A DNA stretch of 12,584 nucleotides from Baffinella frigidus (taxonomy: Eukaryota; Cryptophyceae; Cryptomonadales; Baffinellaceae): positions 911,927 to 924,510 of the forward strand of contig MU646308.1 in assembly GCA_026770585.1 (NCBI GenBank), in the 5' to 3' direction. This document shows, in pieces, positions 1-5,957 of the stretch. The translations under genes were made by a program, and so were the position numbers. Each line of letters begins with the position of its first letter. The stretch's first letter is position 1. A model generated the notes under the pieces. The model ran no database searches, was not told the origin of the DNA, and saw only the letters and a program-made list of their open reading frames with translations.

Positions 1-49
1 CCTACACCCTACACCCTACACCCTGCACCCTGCACCCTACACCCTATAC
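1..49. repeat. Telomere-like 7-mer tandem repeat, C-rich strand
   Basis: Six or more head-to-tail 7-base units of the form CCCTACA or CCCTGCA fill the start of the window. They differ by one base from CCCTAAA, the C-strand of the plant-type telomere repeat. The window may begin inside a longer array. This could be an interstitial or subtelomeric variant array rather than a true chromosome end, because ordinary element-rich sequence follows without a gap. Confidence 0.75.
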
Positions 50-52
50 CGC

Positions 53-87
53 TGGGCCGAAAATCCCTTCGTAGCCCTCTGTGTGGG
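53..87 (-). mobile_element. Terminal fragment of foldback family E (E1)
   Basis: On the minus strand this segment reads like the terminal inverted repeat of E2 (3980-4141): CCACACAG, then GGGCTACGAAGGG, then ATTTTCGGCCCA, over about 35 bases with few mismatches. Only one terminus is present and the rest of the element is missing. It directly follows the telomere-like array. Confidence 0.65.
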
Positions 88-155
88 GTGCGAAGAGAAC
101 GAATCCGGGCCCAGCCCACTGGCGGGCATCAAACGCTCCCGCGGTCAACCCTAGG

Positions 156-260
156 TATCCCTTAAGTGGCCAGTCGGCTCATACGCCCTACCGTAGGGTC
201 CTAGGACCTGCCTAGGACCTCTTGGCCGTCAGATTGGACGGCATGGCCACTCAAGGGATA
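156..260 (+). mobile_element. Palindromic MITE family B, copy 1 (105 bp)
   Basis: The element runs from TATCCCTTAAGTGGC to GCCACTCAAGGGATA, giving terminal inverted repeats of about 15 bases with one mismatch. Inside are CCCTACCGTAGGG, CCTAGGACCTGCCTAGGACC and a decayed copy of the GGCGGTCAAATTTGACCGCC palindrome. It is the same length as B3 and B4. TA at both ends fits a TA target duplication, as in Tc1/mariner-type MITEs. No coding capacity. A decayed A copy follows within about 10 bases. Confidence 0.85.
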
Positions 261-269
261 TGGAAGGGC

Positions 270-376
270 GCGAGGAGAAAGTGCCTCCACGTAGGACCCT
301 ACAGTAGGCCTATGCCTAGGGCCCTACGGTGGTCCTAGGGGGGGTGGCGCTTTCTTATGAGCGAGGTACCCCTGTG
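270..376. mobile_element. Palindromic MITE family A, copy 1, left end decayed
   Basis: The right half is typical of family A: GGTGGTCCTAGG, a G-run, CGCTTTCTTATGAGCGAGG and TACCCCTGTG. The left arm is recognisable only as GAGGAGAAAGTGCC and lacks the usual TACAGGGGTACC terminus. The centre (CCTACAGTAGGCCTATGCC) is intact. The copy is probably truncated or eroded on the side facing B1. Confidence 0.8.
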
Positions 377-398
377 AACCCCTAAACCCCTGTGCAGA

Positions 399-461
399 TG
401 AGGAAACAGGCGTCTTCCAATAGAGACTCCTGAGCCCTTACAATAGAGACCCCTGAACCCT
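399..461. repeat. Repeat K fragment plus tandem AATAGAGACTCCTGA units
   Basis: The stretch begins with TGAGGAAACAGGCGTCTTCC, which recurs at 692-748, 905-985 and 1190-1255. It continues with two tandem copies of a unit of about 21 bases, AATAGAGACTCCTGAGCCCTT and a variant. The same unit reappears near 672, 1129 and 1151, each time next to CCCTGAA-type telomere-like 7-mers. It looks like a local satellite. No gene is supported. Confidence 0.6.
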
Positions 462-532
462 TTTAGGTCCTTTAGGTTTTAATTTCGCCCAACATAGCCC
501 AACGACACGCCCTTCTGTAGAAAGGACTGCAT
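459..532 (+). repeat. Foldback family I, left half-copy 1 (subtype b)
   Basis: This is an isolated left arm of the family whose complete foldback lies at 8275-8500. It contains TTTAGGTCCTTTAGGTT, then TTCGCCCAACATAGCCCAAC, and ends near CTGTAGAAAGGACTGCA. The same subtype occurs at 5003-5083 and, shortened, at 3802-3840. No matching right arm follows, so the element cannot fold as a full hairpin. Confidence 0.7.
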
Positions 533-551
533 ATCATAATAGAGAGTGTAG

Positions 552-659
552 GAGGTGGAGTTAGAATCCACCCGGAAAATGCTCGTATGAGCGGCCGACA
601 CGGGGTACAGTAAGTGGCACAATGCGTAGCATGTGCGGCGCTGACGCTGGTTGTTTGGC
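552..659 (+). repeat. Repeat J, copy 1 (108 bp)
   Basis: This segment is nearly identical, over about 107 bases, to 3585-3691. Shared landmarks are GGTGGAGTTAGAATCCA, GAGCGGCCGACACGGGGTAC and GCGGCGCTGACGCTGGTTG. The two copies have different neighbours: here an I half-copy lies upstream, there a truncated A copy. That suggests a dispersed repeat with defined ends. No terminal inverted repeat or protein is visible. Confidence 0.8.
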
Positions 660-691
660 CCTGAACCCTCACAATACAGACTCCTGAGCTC

Positions 692-748
692 TCAAGTGAG
701 GGACCTGGCGTCTTCCGGGAACAAGGGACAACTGCTGTGCCTCAACAT
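692..748 (+). repeat. Satellite-like repeat K, copy 1
   Basis: The stretch reads GTGAGGGACCTGGCGTCTTCC, then GGGAACAAGGGACAACTGCTGTGCC. It aligns with K2 and K3, which carry GGGAAGACGGGACAGCTGCTGCGCC or a close variant. A CCCTGAA-type 7-mer tract follows. Confidence 0.6.
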
Positions 749-904
749 GAGAGGCTCTTGAACCCTGAACCCCATACCACGCCAGAGTCTTGGAAGAGGT
801 CGCCAAAAGTCAACCCCCCCTCCAGGCAGTGGTTTTCAAAAGTCGACAAGCGCTTCCTGAGGCGCTGTAAAGCAATTGACCCCCTCGAAGACTGTGGCGT
901 GGTA

Positions 905-985
905 GCAGGTGAAGAAACAGGCGTCCCCCGGGAAGACGGGACAGCTGCTGCGCCACCAGTCTTGAGACTGAGGAAGAGATGGACT
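905..985 (+). repeat. Satellite-like repeat K, copy 2
   Basis: The order is AGCAGGTGAAGAAACAGGCG, then GGGAAGACGGGACAGCTGCTG, then CGCCACCAGTCTTGAGACTG. It aligns along its length with 1190-1255. A weak ORF covers this stretch, but it follows the repeat and has no support as a gene. Confidence 0.65.
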
Positions 986-1189
986 AGAGAGAGATAGTCT
1001 TCGGACTTTCTAAGGGCGGGAGGCCTTTCGAATGCTGAACCCTACACCCTACACCTGAACCCTGAAACCCGGAACCCTTTACCCTCCGAATAAGGACACG
1101 CACCACCCTCGCCCCCCCCTTTGTCCTTGCAATAAAGACTCCTGAACCTTGACACTAGAGGCTCCTGAACCCTAAAGCCCTAAACCCCA
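986..1189. repeat. Degenerate CCCTGAA/CCCTACA spacer
   Basis: The interval holds scattered CCCTACA, CCCTGAA and CCCTAAA 7-mers (1036-1085 and 1165-1188) and a C-rich run. It also contains GGACACGCACCACCCTCG, a string related to the ends of the inverted repeat at 9699-9775. Two AATAGAGACTCCTGAACC-like units lie near 1129 and 1151. Nothing gene-like is seen. Confidence 0.5.
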
Positions 1190-1255
1190 GCAGGTGAGGA
1201 AACAGGTGTCTGCCGGGAAGAAGGGCCAGCTGCTGCGCCACGGTCTCAAGGACTG
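1190..1255 (+). repeat. Satellite-like repeat K, copy 3
   Basis: The stretch contains AGCAGGTGAGGAAACAGGTG, then GGGAAGAAGGGCCAGCTGCTG, CGCCACGG and TCTCAAGGACTGG. It is the best match to copy 2. An A element lies just downstream and appears to split the K-like sequence, because AAGGACTAGCGAGGAGCTGA resumes right after it, as it does uninterrupted near 1610. Confidence 0.65.
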
Positions 1256-1270
1256 GATTGCTGAACTTGA

Positions 1271-1392
1271 TACAGGGGTACCTCGCTCATAAGAAACCGC
1301 CCACCCCCCTAGGACCACCGTAGGGCCCTAGGCATGGTCCTACTGTAGGGTCCTAGGGGGGGGCGGTTTCTTATGAGCGAGGTACCCCTGTA
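1271..1392 (+). mobile_element. Palindromic MITE family A, copy 2 (122 bp)
   Basis: Intact copy. The left end is TACAGGGGTACCTCGCTCAT and the right end is ATGAGCGAGGTACCCCTGTA, with inner arms AAGAAACCGCCC and GGGGCGGTTTCTT. The centre holds CCGTAGGGCCCTAGGCAT. TA bounds both ends. It sits within K/GA-rich satellite sequence. The near-complete self-complementarity predicts a single long hairpin. Confidence 0.92.
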
Positions 1393-1547
1393 AGGACTAG
1401 CGAGGAGCTGAGAGCGAGAGAGTGCGTGTGTGTGCGAGAGAGTGAGGGTGCGAGGAAGAGGGGGAGGGGAAGGGAGAGGGGGAGGGAGAGGGAGAGGGAG
1501 AGGGGGAGGGAGAGAGAGGGGGAGAGGGGGAGAGAGGGAGGGGTAAT
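1393..1547. repeat. Purine-rich (GA/GGGA) low-complexity tract 1
   Basis: The plus strand carries GAGAGAG, GTGTGTG and then long runs of GGGAGAGGG-type units, almost all purine from 1448 to 1543. Such mirror-like homopurine tracts can form triplex (H-DNA); that is general knowledge, not shown here. The serine/proline/leucine-rich minus-strand ORF across it is a composition artefact. The start of the tract repeats near 1610-1680. Confidence 0.85.
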
Positions 1548-1581
1548 CAGGTCAAGGAGAAAAGGTTGAAGAAGGGACAGC
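1545..1581 (+). repeat. Repeat L, diverged copy 0
   Basis: This reads AATCAGGTCAAGGAGAAAAG, then GTTGAAGAAGGGACAGC. It aligns with the two better copies at 2184-2230 and 2391-2436 (AATCGGGTCAAGTAGAACAG, then GCCGAAGAAGGGGCATC). It overlaps the start of a K-like segment. Confidence 0.45.
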
Positions 1582-1635
1582 AACTGCGCCTCGGTATGAA
1601 GGATTCTCAAGGACTAGCCAGGAGTTGAGAGAAAG
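1566..1635 (+). repeat. Satellite-like repeat K, copy 4
   Basis: The stretch contains GAAGAAGGGACAGCAACTGCG, then CCTCGGTATGAAGG and TCTCAAGGACTAGCCAGGAG. It matches the second half of K3, and continues into the sequence that in the upstream copy lies just past the A2 element. Confidence 0.55.
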
Positions 1636-1731
1636 TGTGTGTGTGCGAGAGTGAGAGAGAGAGGGAGAGAGAGAGGGAGAGAGAGGGTGCGAGAGGGAGA
1701 GGGAGGGAGGGAGAGAGAGAGGGAGAGAGGT
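1621..1731. repeat. Purine-rich (GA) low-complexity tract 2
   Basis: GTGTGTGTG is followed by GAGAGAGAGGGAGAGAG-type repeats to 1731, nearly pure purine. It parallels tract 1 in order (GT run first, then GA/GGGA), so the two tracts probably arose by duplication of a unit that includes repeat K. Confidence 0.8.
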
Positions 1732-1738
1732 GTCTATC

Positions 1739-1806
1739 GACCACCGTAGGACTATATGCCCTGGTGGGGTGACCGTAGGGTCCTATGCTGAGGCCATCTG
1801 CATCGG
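1739..1806. other. Remnant of A/B-type core, otherwise unassigned
   Basis: GACCACCGTAGG and, about 30 bases on, GACCGTAGGGTCCTATGC resemble the central segment of family A without its arms. It may be an eroded element. No terminal repeats are visible. Confidence 0.35.
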
Positions 1807-2028
1807 TACAGGGGTACCTCGCTCATAAGGAGCCGCCCCCCCCCCTAGGACCACCGTAGGGCCATAGGTATGATGCCCCTTCAGTGGCTAGGAGGTCAAA
1901 TTTGACCTCCAAGAGGTCCTAAGCAGGTCCTAGGGCCCTACGGTAGGGCGTATGAGCCTACTGGCCACTTAAGGGATAGGCTTACTGTAGGGTCCTAGGG
2001 GGGCGCGCCTCCTTACGGGCGAGGGGTG
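1807..2028 (+). mobile_element. MITE family A, copy 3, split by a nested B element
   Basis: The left half is TACAGGGGTACCTCGCTCAT with AAGGAGCCGCC; the right half is GGCTTACTGTAGGGTCC with GCGCGCCTCCTTACGGGCGAG. The ends belong to the same subfamily as A7 (AAGGAGCC matched by CTCCTT). A B element (1869-1978) interrupts the centre at the TA of CATAGG. The right terminus is eroded (GAGGGGTGGGC in place of GAGGTACCCCTGTA). Confidence 0.88.
1869..1978 (-). mobile_element. MITE family B, copy 2, nested in A3
   Basis: Relative to B1 this copy is inverted: the GGTCAAATTTGACC palindrome comes first, then CCTAAGCAGGTCCTAGGGCC, CTACGGTAGGGCG and TGAGCCTACTGGCC, and last CACTTAAGGGATA. Its left end is degraded (TGATGCCCCTTCAGTGGC in place of TATCCCTTAAGTGGC). 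Removing it rejoins GGTA with GGCTTACTG to give an A-like centre, which supports insertion into a TA. Confidence 0.85.
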
Positions 2029-2096
2029 GGCAAGAGAGGATCGACAACGGAGTAGCTACTCCTTTTAAGGTGTTACAAATGAGGTAAAGAAGCACG

Positions 2097-2175
2097 GGGC
2101 GAGGGAGAGAGAGGGAGGGACAGAGAGAGGGGGAGAGGTATCGGCCTCTCCCCCTCTCTCTACTCCCCCCCTCTC
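2097..2175. repeat. GA/CT hairpin with 17-bp perfect arms
   Basis: A GA-rich run ends in the arm at 2122-2138 (AGAGAGAGGGGGAGAGG), a 6-base spacer TATCGG, and the exact complement at 2145-2161. C/T-rich sequence extends to about 2175. This is an inverted repeat made from the same purine-rich material that is only one-sided at 1400-1731. Confidence 0.85.
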
Positions 2176-2183
2176 GCTAACCA

Positions 2184-2230
2184 GCTTGAAATAAATCGGG
2201 TTAACAAGAACAGGCCGAAGAAGGGGCATC
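2184..2230 (+). repeat. Repeat L, copy 1
   Basis: This stretch reads GCTTGAAATAAATCGGGTTA, then ACAAGAACAGGCCG and AAGAAGGGGCATC. It is a close direct repeat of 2391-2436, and element A4 lies between the two copies. Confidence 0.7.
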
Positions 2231-2242
2231 CTCGCTAGTCCT

Positions 2243-2366
2243 TACAGGGGTACCTCGCTCATAAGAAAGCGCCTCCCCCTAGGACCCTACAGTAGGCCTA
2301 TGCCTAGGGCCCTATGGTGGTCCTGGAGGGGGGGGTGCAGTTTCTTATGAGCGAGGTACCCCTGTA
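2243..2366 (-). mobile_element. Palindromic MITE family A, copy 4 (124 bp)
   Basis: Ends TACAGGGGTACCTCGCTCAT and ATGAGCGAGGTACCCCTGTA are intact and TA-bounded. The centre is CCCTACAGTAGGCCTATGCC, then TAGGGCCCTATGGTGGTCC, so it is inverted relative to A2. It separates two copies of repeat L. Confidence 0.92.
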
Positions 2367-2390
2367 GCACCAAAGCACCAATCTAACAAG

Positions 2391-2436
2391 GTTGAAGTAA
2401 ATCGGGTCAAGTAGAACAGGCCGAAGAAGGGGCATC
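2391..2436 (+). repeat. Repeat L, copy 2
   Basis: This stretch reads GTTGAAGTAAATCGGGTCAA, then GTAGAACAGGCCG and AAGAAGGGGCATC. It matches copy 1 with a handful of differences. Downstream sequence to 2599 has no recognised feature. Confidence 0.7.
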
Positions 2437-2599
2437 CACTGGTTCGCCCCAAAGTTGACGAATTTGTACCGGGTCACCAGAATGGCAACTTAGGAGAAGG
2501 CATCGCCGCCCCCTGCCTACCCACTGAGAATGCAAGAGGGGCCTATTTACATGTGGTGTTGTAAACATTTGTACCAGGATAGGGGTTTCCAACCTTGCG

Positions 2600-2680
2600 C
2601 CTTTAGGTCCTTTAGGTTCTTTGAGCTCCCAACATAGGCGGACACCGGAACTTGTTCTGTAGAAAGGCCATGCTTCCTTG
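2600..2680 (+). repeat. Foldback family I, left half-copy 2 (subtype a)
   Basis: This left arm closely matches the left arm of the complete element at 8275-8500: TTTAGGTCCTTTAGGTTC, then GAGCTCCCAACATAGGCGGA, CACCGGAACTTGTTCTGTAG and AAAGGCCATGCTTCCTT. The match stops there and no right arm is present. About 85 bases of unassigned sequence follow, up to B3. Confidence 0.75.
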
Positions 2681-2764
2681 ACTAATCTCGCCTAGTTACA
2701 TGTACGTGACCAATCCTACGAAAGTTACTACACAAAGGCTACATCTCGGTTTTGAATAGGTCCC

Positions 2765-2869
2765 TATCCCTTAAGTGGTCAGTAGGCTCATACGCCCCAC
2801 CGTATGGCCGTAGGACCTGCCTAGTACCTCTTGGCAGTCAAATTTGACCGCCTGGCCACTTAAGGGATA
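2765..2869 (+). mobile_element. Palindromic MITE family B, copy 3 (105 bp)
   Basis: TATCCCTTAAGTGG and CCACTTAAGGGATA form the ends. The interior has GTAGGCTCATACGCC, a mutated CCCCACCGTATGG, CCTGCCTAGTACC and CAGTCAAATTTGACCGCC. Length is identical to B1 and B4. Confidence 0.9.
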
Positions 2870-2910
2870 GCATTCTCGAGTGATCTGCTCAAGAGTGGAT
2901 GCAGAAGGAG

Positions 2911-3031
2911 TACAGGGATAACTCGCTCATAAGAAACAGCCACCCCCTAGGACCCTACAGTAGGCCTATGCCTCGGGCCCTACGGTGGTCCTCAGGGGAG
3001 GGCGGGTTCTTATAAGCGAGGTACCCCTGTA
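2911..3031 (-). mobile_element. Palindromic MITE family A, copy 5 (121 bp)
   Basis: The left end is TACAGGGATAACTCGCTCAT, with one change and a small rearrangement in the terminal GGGGTACC. The right end is AAGCGAGGTACCCCTGTA. Arms AAGAAACAGCC and GGCGGGTTCTTAT pair imperfectly. The centre is in the A4 orientation. Confidence 0.9.
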
Positions 3032-3202
3032 GCGTCACCATGACCGGGGTGGACATGAGTTCTGTGTAAAGTCACTCCGGCTGTTGCCCACGGGGCTTCT
3101 TCTTGTTTACTCTCGATGCAGGTCCTAGATAGGCCTTTAAGCCTTGAGTTGAGTGATACAATAGTCTTATGAGCCTTAATGAACCAGCCCGCCTCAGAAA
3201 CA
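3032..3202. other. Unassigned spacer
   Basis: Between A5 and foldback F no repeat, RNA gene or convincing exon is seen. A minus-strand ORF of 87 codons crosses this interval and the F arm, but it tracks the repeat and lacks protein-like features. Confidence 0.5.
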
Positions 3203-3377
3203 CGCCACCAACCCTCACGGAAGGACCAAATCGATTGATTTCGATCTGTTTCCAAAAGTTGATTGTGTACCAAGATTAGGACTTAGGTTAATACCGCGGG
3301 GTCGAATCAACCCCGCTGCCTGTGAAATCTGAAGTGTGAAAATCGACGATTTGGTCTTTCCGTGAGGGTTGGTGGCG
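3203..3377. mobile_element. Foldback element F (175 bp, about 40-bp inverted arms)
   Basis: The left arm at 3203-3243 reads CGCCACCAACCCTCACGG, then AAGGACCAAATCG. The right arm at 3337-3377 is its near-perfect complement (CGATTTGGTCTTTCCG, then TGAGGGTTGGTGGCG). The interior holds a small CGGGGT/ACCCCG hairpin around 3297-3317. No TA or other target duplication is obvious, and only one copy lies in this window. It is probably a non-autonomous element. Confidence 0.75.
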
Positions 3378-3508
3378 GGACTTGTCCCCATAGAGTGGAC
3401 CCAGCAGCCAGGAGAGTGAAAAGGAGAGAGAATAATTATAATTATCATTAATAATTTTTGAAACTAACATGACTGACCACAATACATATCCTCCCGCGGG
3501 CGTTGTTG
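3378..3508. other. Unassigned spacer with AT-rich patch
   Basis: This spacer contains an AT-rich patch at about 3429-3460 (AATAATTATAATTATCATTA) that stands out from the GC-rich surroundings. No gene, repeat family member or RNA is recognised. Confidence 0.45.
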
Positions 3509-3584
3509 TACAGGGGTACCTCGCTCGTAAGAAACAGCCCCCCCCCTAGGACCACCATAGGGCCCTAGGGATGGGCCTATTGTA
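3509..3584 (+). mobile_element. MITE family A, copy 6, right half missing
   Basis: The copy starts with TACAGGGGTACCTCGCTCGT and AAGAAACAGCCCCC, continues through CCATAGGGCCCTAGGGAT and stops after GGCCTATTGTAG. Repeat J copy 2 begins at that point. The right arm is absent, so the copy is truncated at the centre of the palindrome. Confidence 0.88.
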
Positions 3585-3691
3585 GAGGTGGAGTTAGAAT
3601 CCATCCGGAAAATGCTCCTATGAGCGGCCGACACGGGGTACAGTAGTGGCTCAATGCGTAGCATGTGCGGCGCTGACGCTGGTTGTTTGGC
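3585..3691 (+). repeat. Repeat J, copy 2 (107 bp)
   Basis: Near-identical to 552-659. It abuts the broken A6 copy at its left boundary. At the right boundary, identity with J1 ends after GGTTGTTTGGC. About 110 unassigned bases follow, up to I half-copy 3. Confidence 0.8.
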
Positions 3692-3801
3692 AATAGAGTA
3701 TCAATCTCTCTCGAGCGTAATGGGCCTGAGATAAAGGACTAAATCGTTTTGCATAACACATTGTGTACCGAGTCGCGTCCAAGCAAGTCGTCTTCCGTTT
3801 A

Positions 3802-3840
3802 GTAATTTAGGTCCTTTAGGTTTTAATTTCGCCCAACATA
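3802..3840 (+). repeat. Foldback family I, left terminus copy 3 (subtype b, short)
   Basis: AATTTAGGTCCTTTAGGTTT, then TAATTTCGCCCAACATA, is the same as I1 up to the CATA, where it stops. The C1 hairpin lies about 20 bases downstream. Confidence 0.65.
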
Positions 3841-3861
3841 TTTATACACAAATGGGCGCGT

Positions 3862-3903
3862 TTGGTCACGTAGCCGGCGGATATCTGCCGCCTACGTGAC
3901 CAA
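3862..3903. repeat. CACGT-bounded hairpin C1
   Basis: TTGGTCACGTAG at 3862-3873 pairs with CTACGTGACCAA at 3892-3903, and inside it GGCGG pairs with CCGCC around an ATAT loop. GGGC and GCCC a few bases outside extend the stem. It shares the TCACGT...ACGTGA boundary with hairpins at 10467-10512 and 11498-11531. Confidence 0.75.
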
Positions 3904-3979
3904 GCCTGCCCGTGGCTGGTACTACATTTAACAACCCCACATTTAAAATACTCCCTCTTCCAGCCTCGAGTGGTAAGGA

Positions 3980-4141
3980 TCCACACAGCGGGCTACAAAG
4001 GGATTTTCGGCCCAAATCGAGCCGACTTTCCGTTACCTTATGTAGGGACCCCCCTTATGTCCCTACGGTTTGCCTACCGCAGGGTCCTGTGTCTTGTCGC
4101 TTATGGGTTATTCAAAATCCCTTCGAAGTCCGCTGTGTGGA
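3980..4141. mobile_element. Foldback element E, copy 2 (about 162 bp)
   Basis: The left terminus, TCCACACAGCGGGCTAC then AAAGGGATTTT, is mirrored by AAAATCCCTTCG then AAGTCCGCTGTGTGGA at the right end. That gives about 28-bp inverted repeats with two or three mismatches. The interior contains CCTACCGCAGGGTCCTG, related to the core shared by families A and B. Two overlapping plus-strand ORFs run through it but are repeat-borne. Fragments of the same terminus occur at 53-87 and 10974-11002. Confidence 0.8.
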
Positions 4142-4486
4142 CAGGAGTCCGAAAACTCCTCCTCAAACCAGCCAGATGACAACCTCAACCCCAAACCCCG
4201 GACCCCAAGCCCCTGTCGTACACGTTGACCTGCAGGGGTTAGGTATCGCGAACAAGCAAGTGTAGCAGAGAAGGCATCGCGAGATCTGGAGGGAAGGCCT
4301 TTCTGGGTGGGAAAGGGCTGAATTGGTGGAACAGAGTTTTTCTCTTTTACCCAAGCCTCGAGCCGGCCACTTTGGTGGAGAAGTCAACACGCATAAATCA
4401 CCCTCCAGCGCCTGGGGTAATAGTCTTGATCGTTGAATAGTCTTTTGCAAATCCAACGATTTGAATACATGTAGTCTTTTGTATTG
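4142..4486. other. Unassigned spacer
   Basis: The sequence is C-rich at first (degenerate CCCCAAACCCCGG-type runs, 4168-4210), then of mixed composition. A minus-strand ORF of 97 codons overlaps it but shows no motif and starts inside low-complexity sequence. No repeat family is recognised. Confidence 0.45.
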
Positions 4487-4726
4487 TATTGTAGAATTCG
4501 GGTTGGCTTGGATTTTCCGAGGGCCGGGTCGAGCAGAAATCTGACGAAAACGCGCCGTTTTGTGTCATCTTATGGGTGGGGGATGCAAAGGCAAGATATC
4601 TTGTCATCAATCTCATGCATAAGATAGCATAAAACTTGATTTAAGCCAGTCATCTAACAAAACATTCTTGGAATTTGGAATTCCCGACCCTGACCCAAAA
4701 TCCAAGCCAACCCGAATTCTACAATA
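4487..4726 (+). mobile_element. Foldback element H, copy 1 (240 bp)
   Basis: Terminal inverted repeats are TATTGTAGAATTCGGG, then TTGGCTTGGATTTT, and their complement ending in CCCGAATTCTACAATA (about 30 bp, nearly perfect). The AT-richer interior contains ATGCATAAGATAGCATAAAA. Copy 3 at 8533-8772 has the same length and near-identical sequence. TA bounds both ends, and copy 2 starts at the right-end TA. A minus-strand ORF is shared with copy 3 only because the element is repeated. Confidence 0.9.
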
Positions 4727-4953
4727 CTTTTCGGGTCAGCGCGGATTTTCTCGAGGTCGGGTCGGGGTGTCGGGAAACGAAAATCTCGATAATTGGTGCG
4801 TCCATCTAAAGTTTTATGCTATCTTATGCATTGATATGATGACAAGATACACCCCCACCCATAATATGTCACAAACACTAGAGCCCTTTTTCGATATTTT
4901 CGATTTTTCCCGACTCCCCGACCCCGACCCGAAATCCGCGCTGACCCGAAAAG
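4727..4953 (-). mobile_element. Foldback element H, copy 2, diverged and head-to-head with copy 1
   Basis: Ends are CTTTTCGGGTCAGCGCGGAT and its complement ATCCGCGCTGACCCGAAAAG. The interior matches copy 1 in the opposite direction (GTTTTATGCTATCTTATGCA, then GACAAGATAC), so it is an inverted, diverged subfamily member. It is flanked by TA, within a longer repeated string TACAATA (4720-4726 and 4954-4960). The terminus differs from copy 1 in both arms together. Confidence 0.85.
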
Positions 4954-5002
4954 TACAATACATAGTCTACGAGCTCGTATGAACTGCTCGGATTCCGAGT
5001 GG

Positions 5003-5083
5003 AATCCTTTAGGTTTAGGTCCTTTAGGTTTTAAATGCTCCCAACATAGCCCAACGACACGCCCTTCCGTAGAAAGGACTGCA
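5003..5083 (+). repeat. Foldback family I, left half-copy 4 (subtype b)
   Basis: The start CCTTTAGGTTTAGGTCCTTT has a partly duplicated terminus, followed by CCCAACATAGCCCAACGACA, then CGCCCTTCCGTAGAAAGGACTGCA. It corresponds to 459-532. Just after it, GAAAGCATTTTTGCTTTC forms a small separate hairpin (5086-5103). Confidence 0.7.
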
Positions 5084-5417
5084 GAGAAAGCATTTTTGCT
5101 TTCGGATCGCGTTTAGCTTTCCAGTGCAGAGGCTCGTGAAGAGGGGATACAGGGTGGTTCTCTTGGGGTGTTTGAGCTATTCCAAAATAGGATCGCACTC
5201 TCGCACACACCGAACCCAAGTCAGCCTTTCTGAGGCTCATGGCATCTCATGGTTGAAGTATAGAAAAGCTCCAACCACAGATACCCCACAAGGTGAGAGA
5301 TTGTGTGGGGGGATGAGGTGAAATCAGTTAGACACCAAGGGTGAAAACGGAGTGAAATGAGGAATGATCTTACGTTTTTTTTTCCGGTCTAACCGGTCAA
5401 TTTTTGAAAATGCATGA
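5084..5417. other. Apparently single-copy spacer upstream of gene candidate
   Basis: No element family is seen here after the small hairpin at 5086-5103. T-runs occur at 5375-5383 and 5422-5429, and CCGGTCTAACCGG makes a minor hairpin near 5384-5396. The T-run and pyrimidines at 5421-5445 followed by AG resemble a splice acceptor. Short ORFs on both strands are unconvincing. Confidence 0.45.
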
Positions 5418-5957
5418 TATGTTTTTTTTCCATCTCATATTTGGAGGCGCAAAAACTTACCTTCTTGGAGGCACTTCATCGTTCGAGATGTCGAAAATGC
5501 CGAGGCTGCCCAAGATCAAGGAGTTCCAGCAGGCAAGAAGAGATGGTTGCGTTGCCGTGGCTGCAGCGATCCTTTTACTTGTTCCGACACGGTGGACGAC
5601 GGAAAAAATGGAGAGGCACCCTGTGGACCAGGACTGCTGGCTTTATTGTGGGTGACTTGCGTCGAGCACACACGGAAGCAGGATGGTCAAGGGAGGGCAT
5701 CGAGCGCTAGTAGCTCGACGCTGAAGAAGACGATTGCGGGGGTGGACCAGCCGCAAATCCAGAACTGGACAACATCGGTTAGAGGTGCTGCGCTGAAGAA
5801 GCGACACTGGTACAACTCGGGCGGAGGCAGCAGGAGAAGAGTCTATGCCGGCGAGCGCGCATCAGGGGCCTCAATCACGCGTGGGCGGAGAACGATCACG
5901 TCGTCGTGCCTTTCGCCTAGATCACGCTGGGGGGTTTGTCGGGGGAGAGTGGCGTGA
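5418..5957 (+). CDS. Candidate internal exon or degenerate gene, possible BED-like zinc finger
   Basis: This frame is open for 179 codons from just after a TGA (5415-5417) to the TGA ending at 5957, and its first half is protein-like. No ATG is available, but a pyrimidine-rich stretch and AG at 5445-5446 could be a splice acceptor, placing an exon start near 5447. The product contains PSWRHFIVRD, then WLRCRGCSDPFTC, then LLALLWVTCVEH. The W-x-HF, C-x2-C and later C-x2-H spacing faintly resembles the BED-type fingers of hAT-family transposases, but the expected second histidine pattern is incomplete. After about 5780 another frame (see 5783-6250) becomes more protein-like, suggesting a frameshift or intron. 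Product unknown; a decayed transposase-derived gene is an inference. Confidence 0.35.
   Translation, partial: YVFFPSHIWRRKNLPSWRHFIVRDVENAEAAQDQGVPAGKKRWLRCRGCSDPFTCSDTVDDGKNGEAPCGPGLLALLWVTCVEHTRKQDGQGRASSASSSTLKKTIAGVDQPQIQNWTTSVRGAALKKRHWYNSGGGSRRRVYAGERASGASITRGRRTITSSCLSPRSRWGVCRGRVA

Noticed and set aside
552-659. Repeat J as a tRNA-derived SINE
   Set aside because: GAGTTAGAATCC resembles a B box, but no matching A box at the right distance, no cloverleaf and no poly-A or 3' repeat tail were found.
1371-1610. Serine/leucine/proline-rich minus-strand ORF
   Set aside because: A product of the GA-rich low-complexity tract read from the C/T strand.
3912-4265. Plus-strand ORF of 117 codons
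   Set aside because: It crosses foldback E2 from end to end and continues into a C-rich spacer, with no domain. The open frame is a by-product of the repeat.
4398-4616. Minus-strand ORF whose start matches another at 8462-8662
   Set aside because: The shared peptide comes only from both lying in copies of foldback H. The reading frame has no independent support.
4720-4961. 8-bp target duplication (TACAATAC) for H2, implying a hAT-type origin
   Set aside because: The flanking string is also explained by H2 inserting at a TA inside the palindromic end of H1, which restores a longer palindrome. H1 and H3 are TA-bounded and show no 8-bp duplication.
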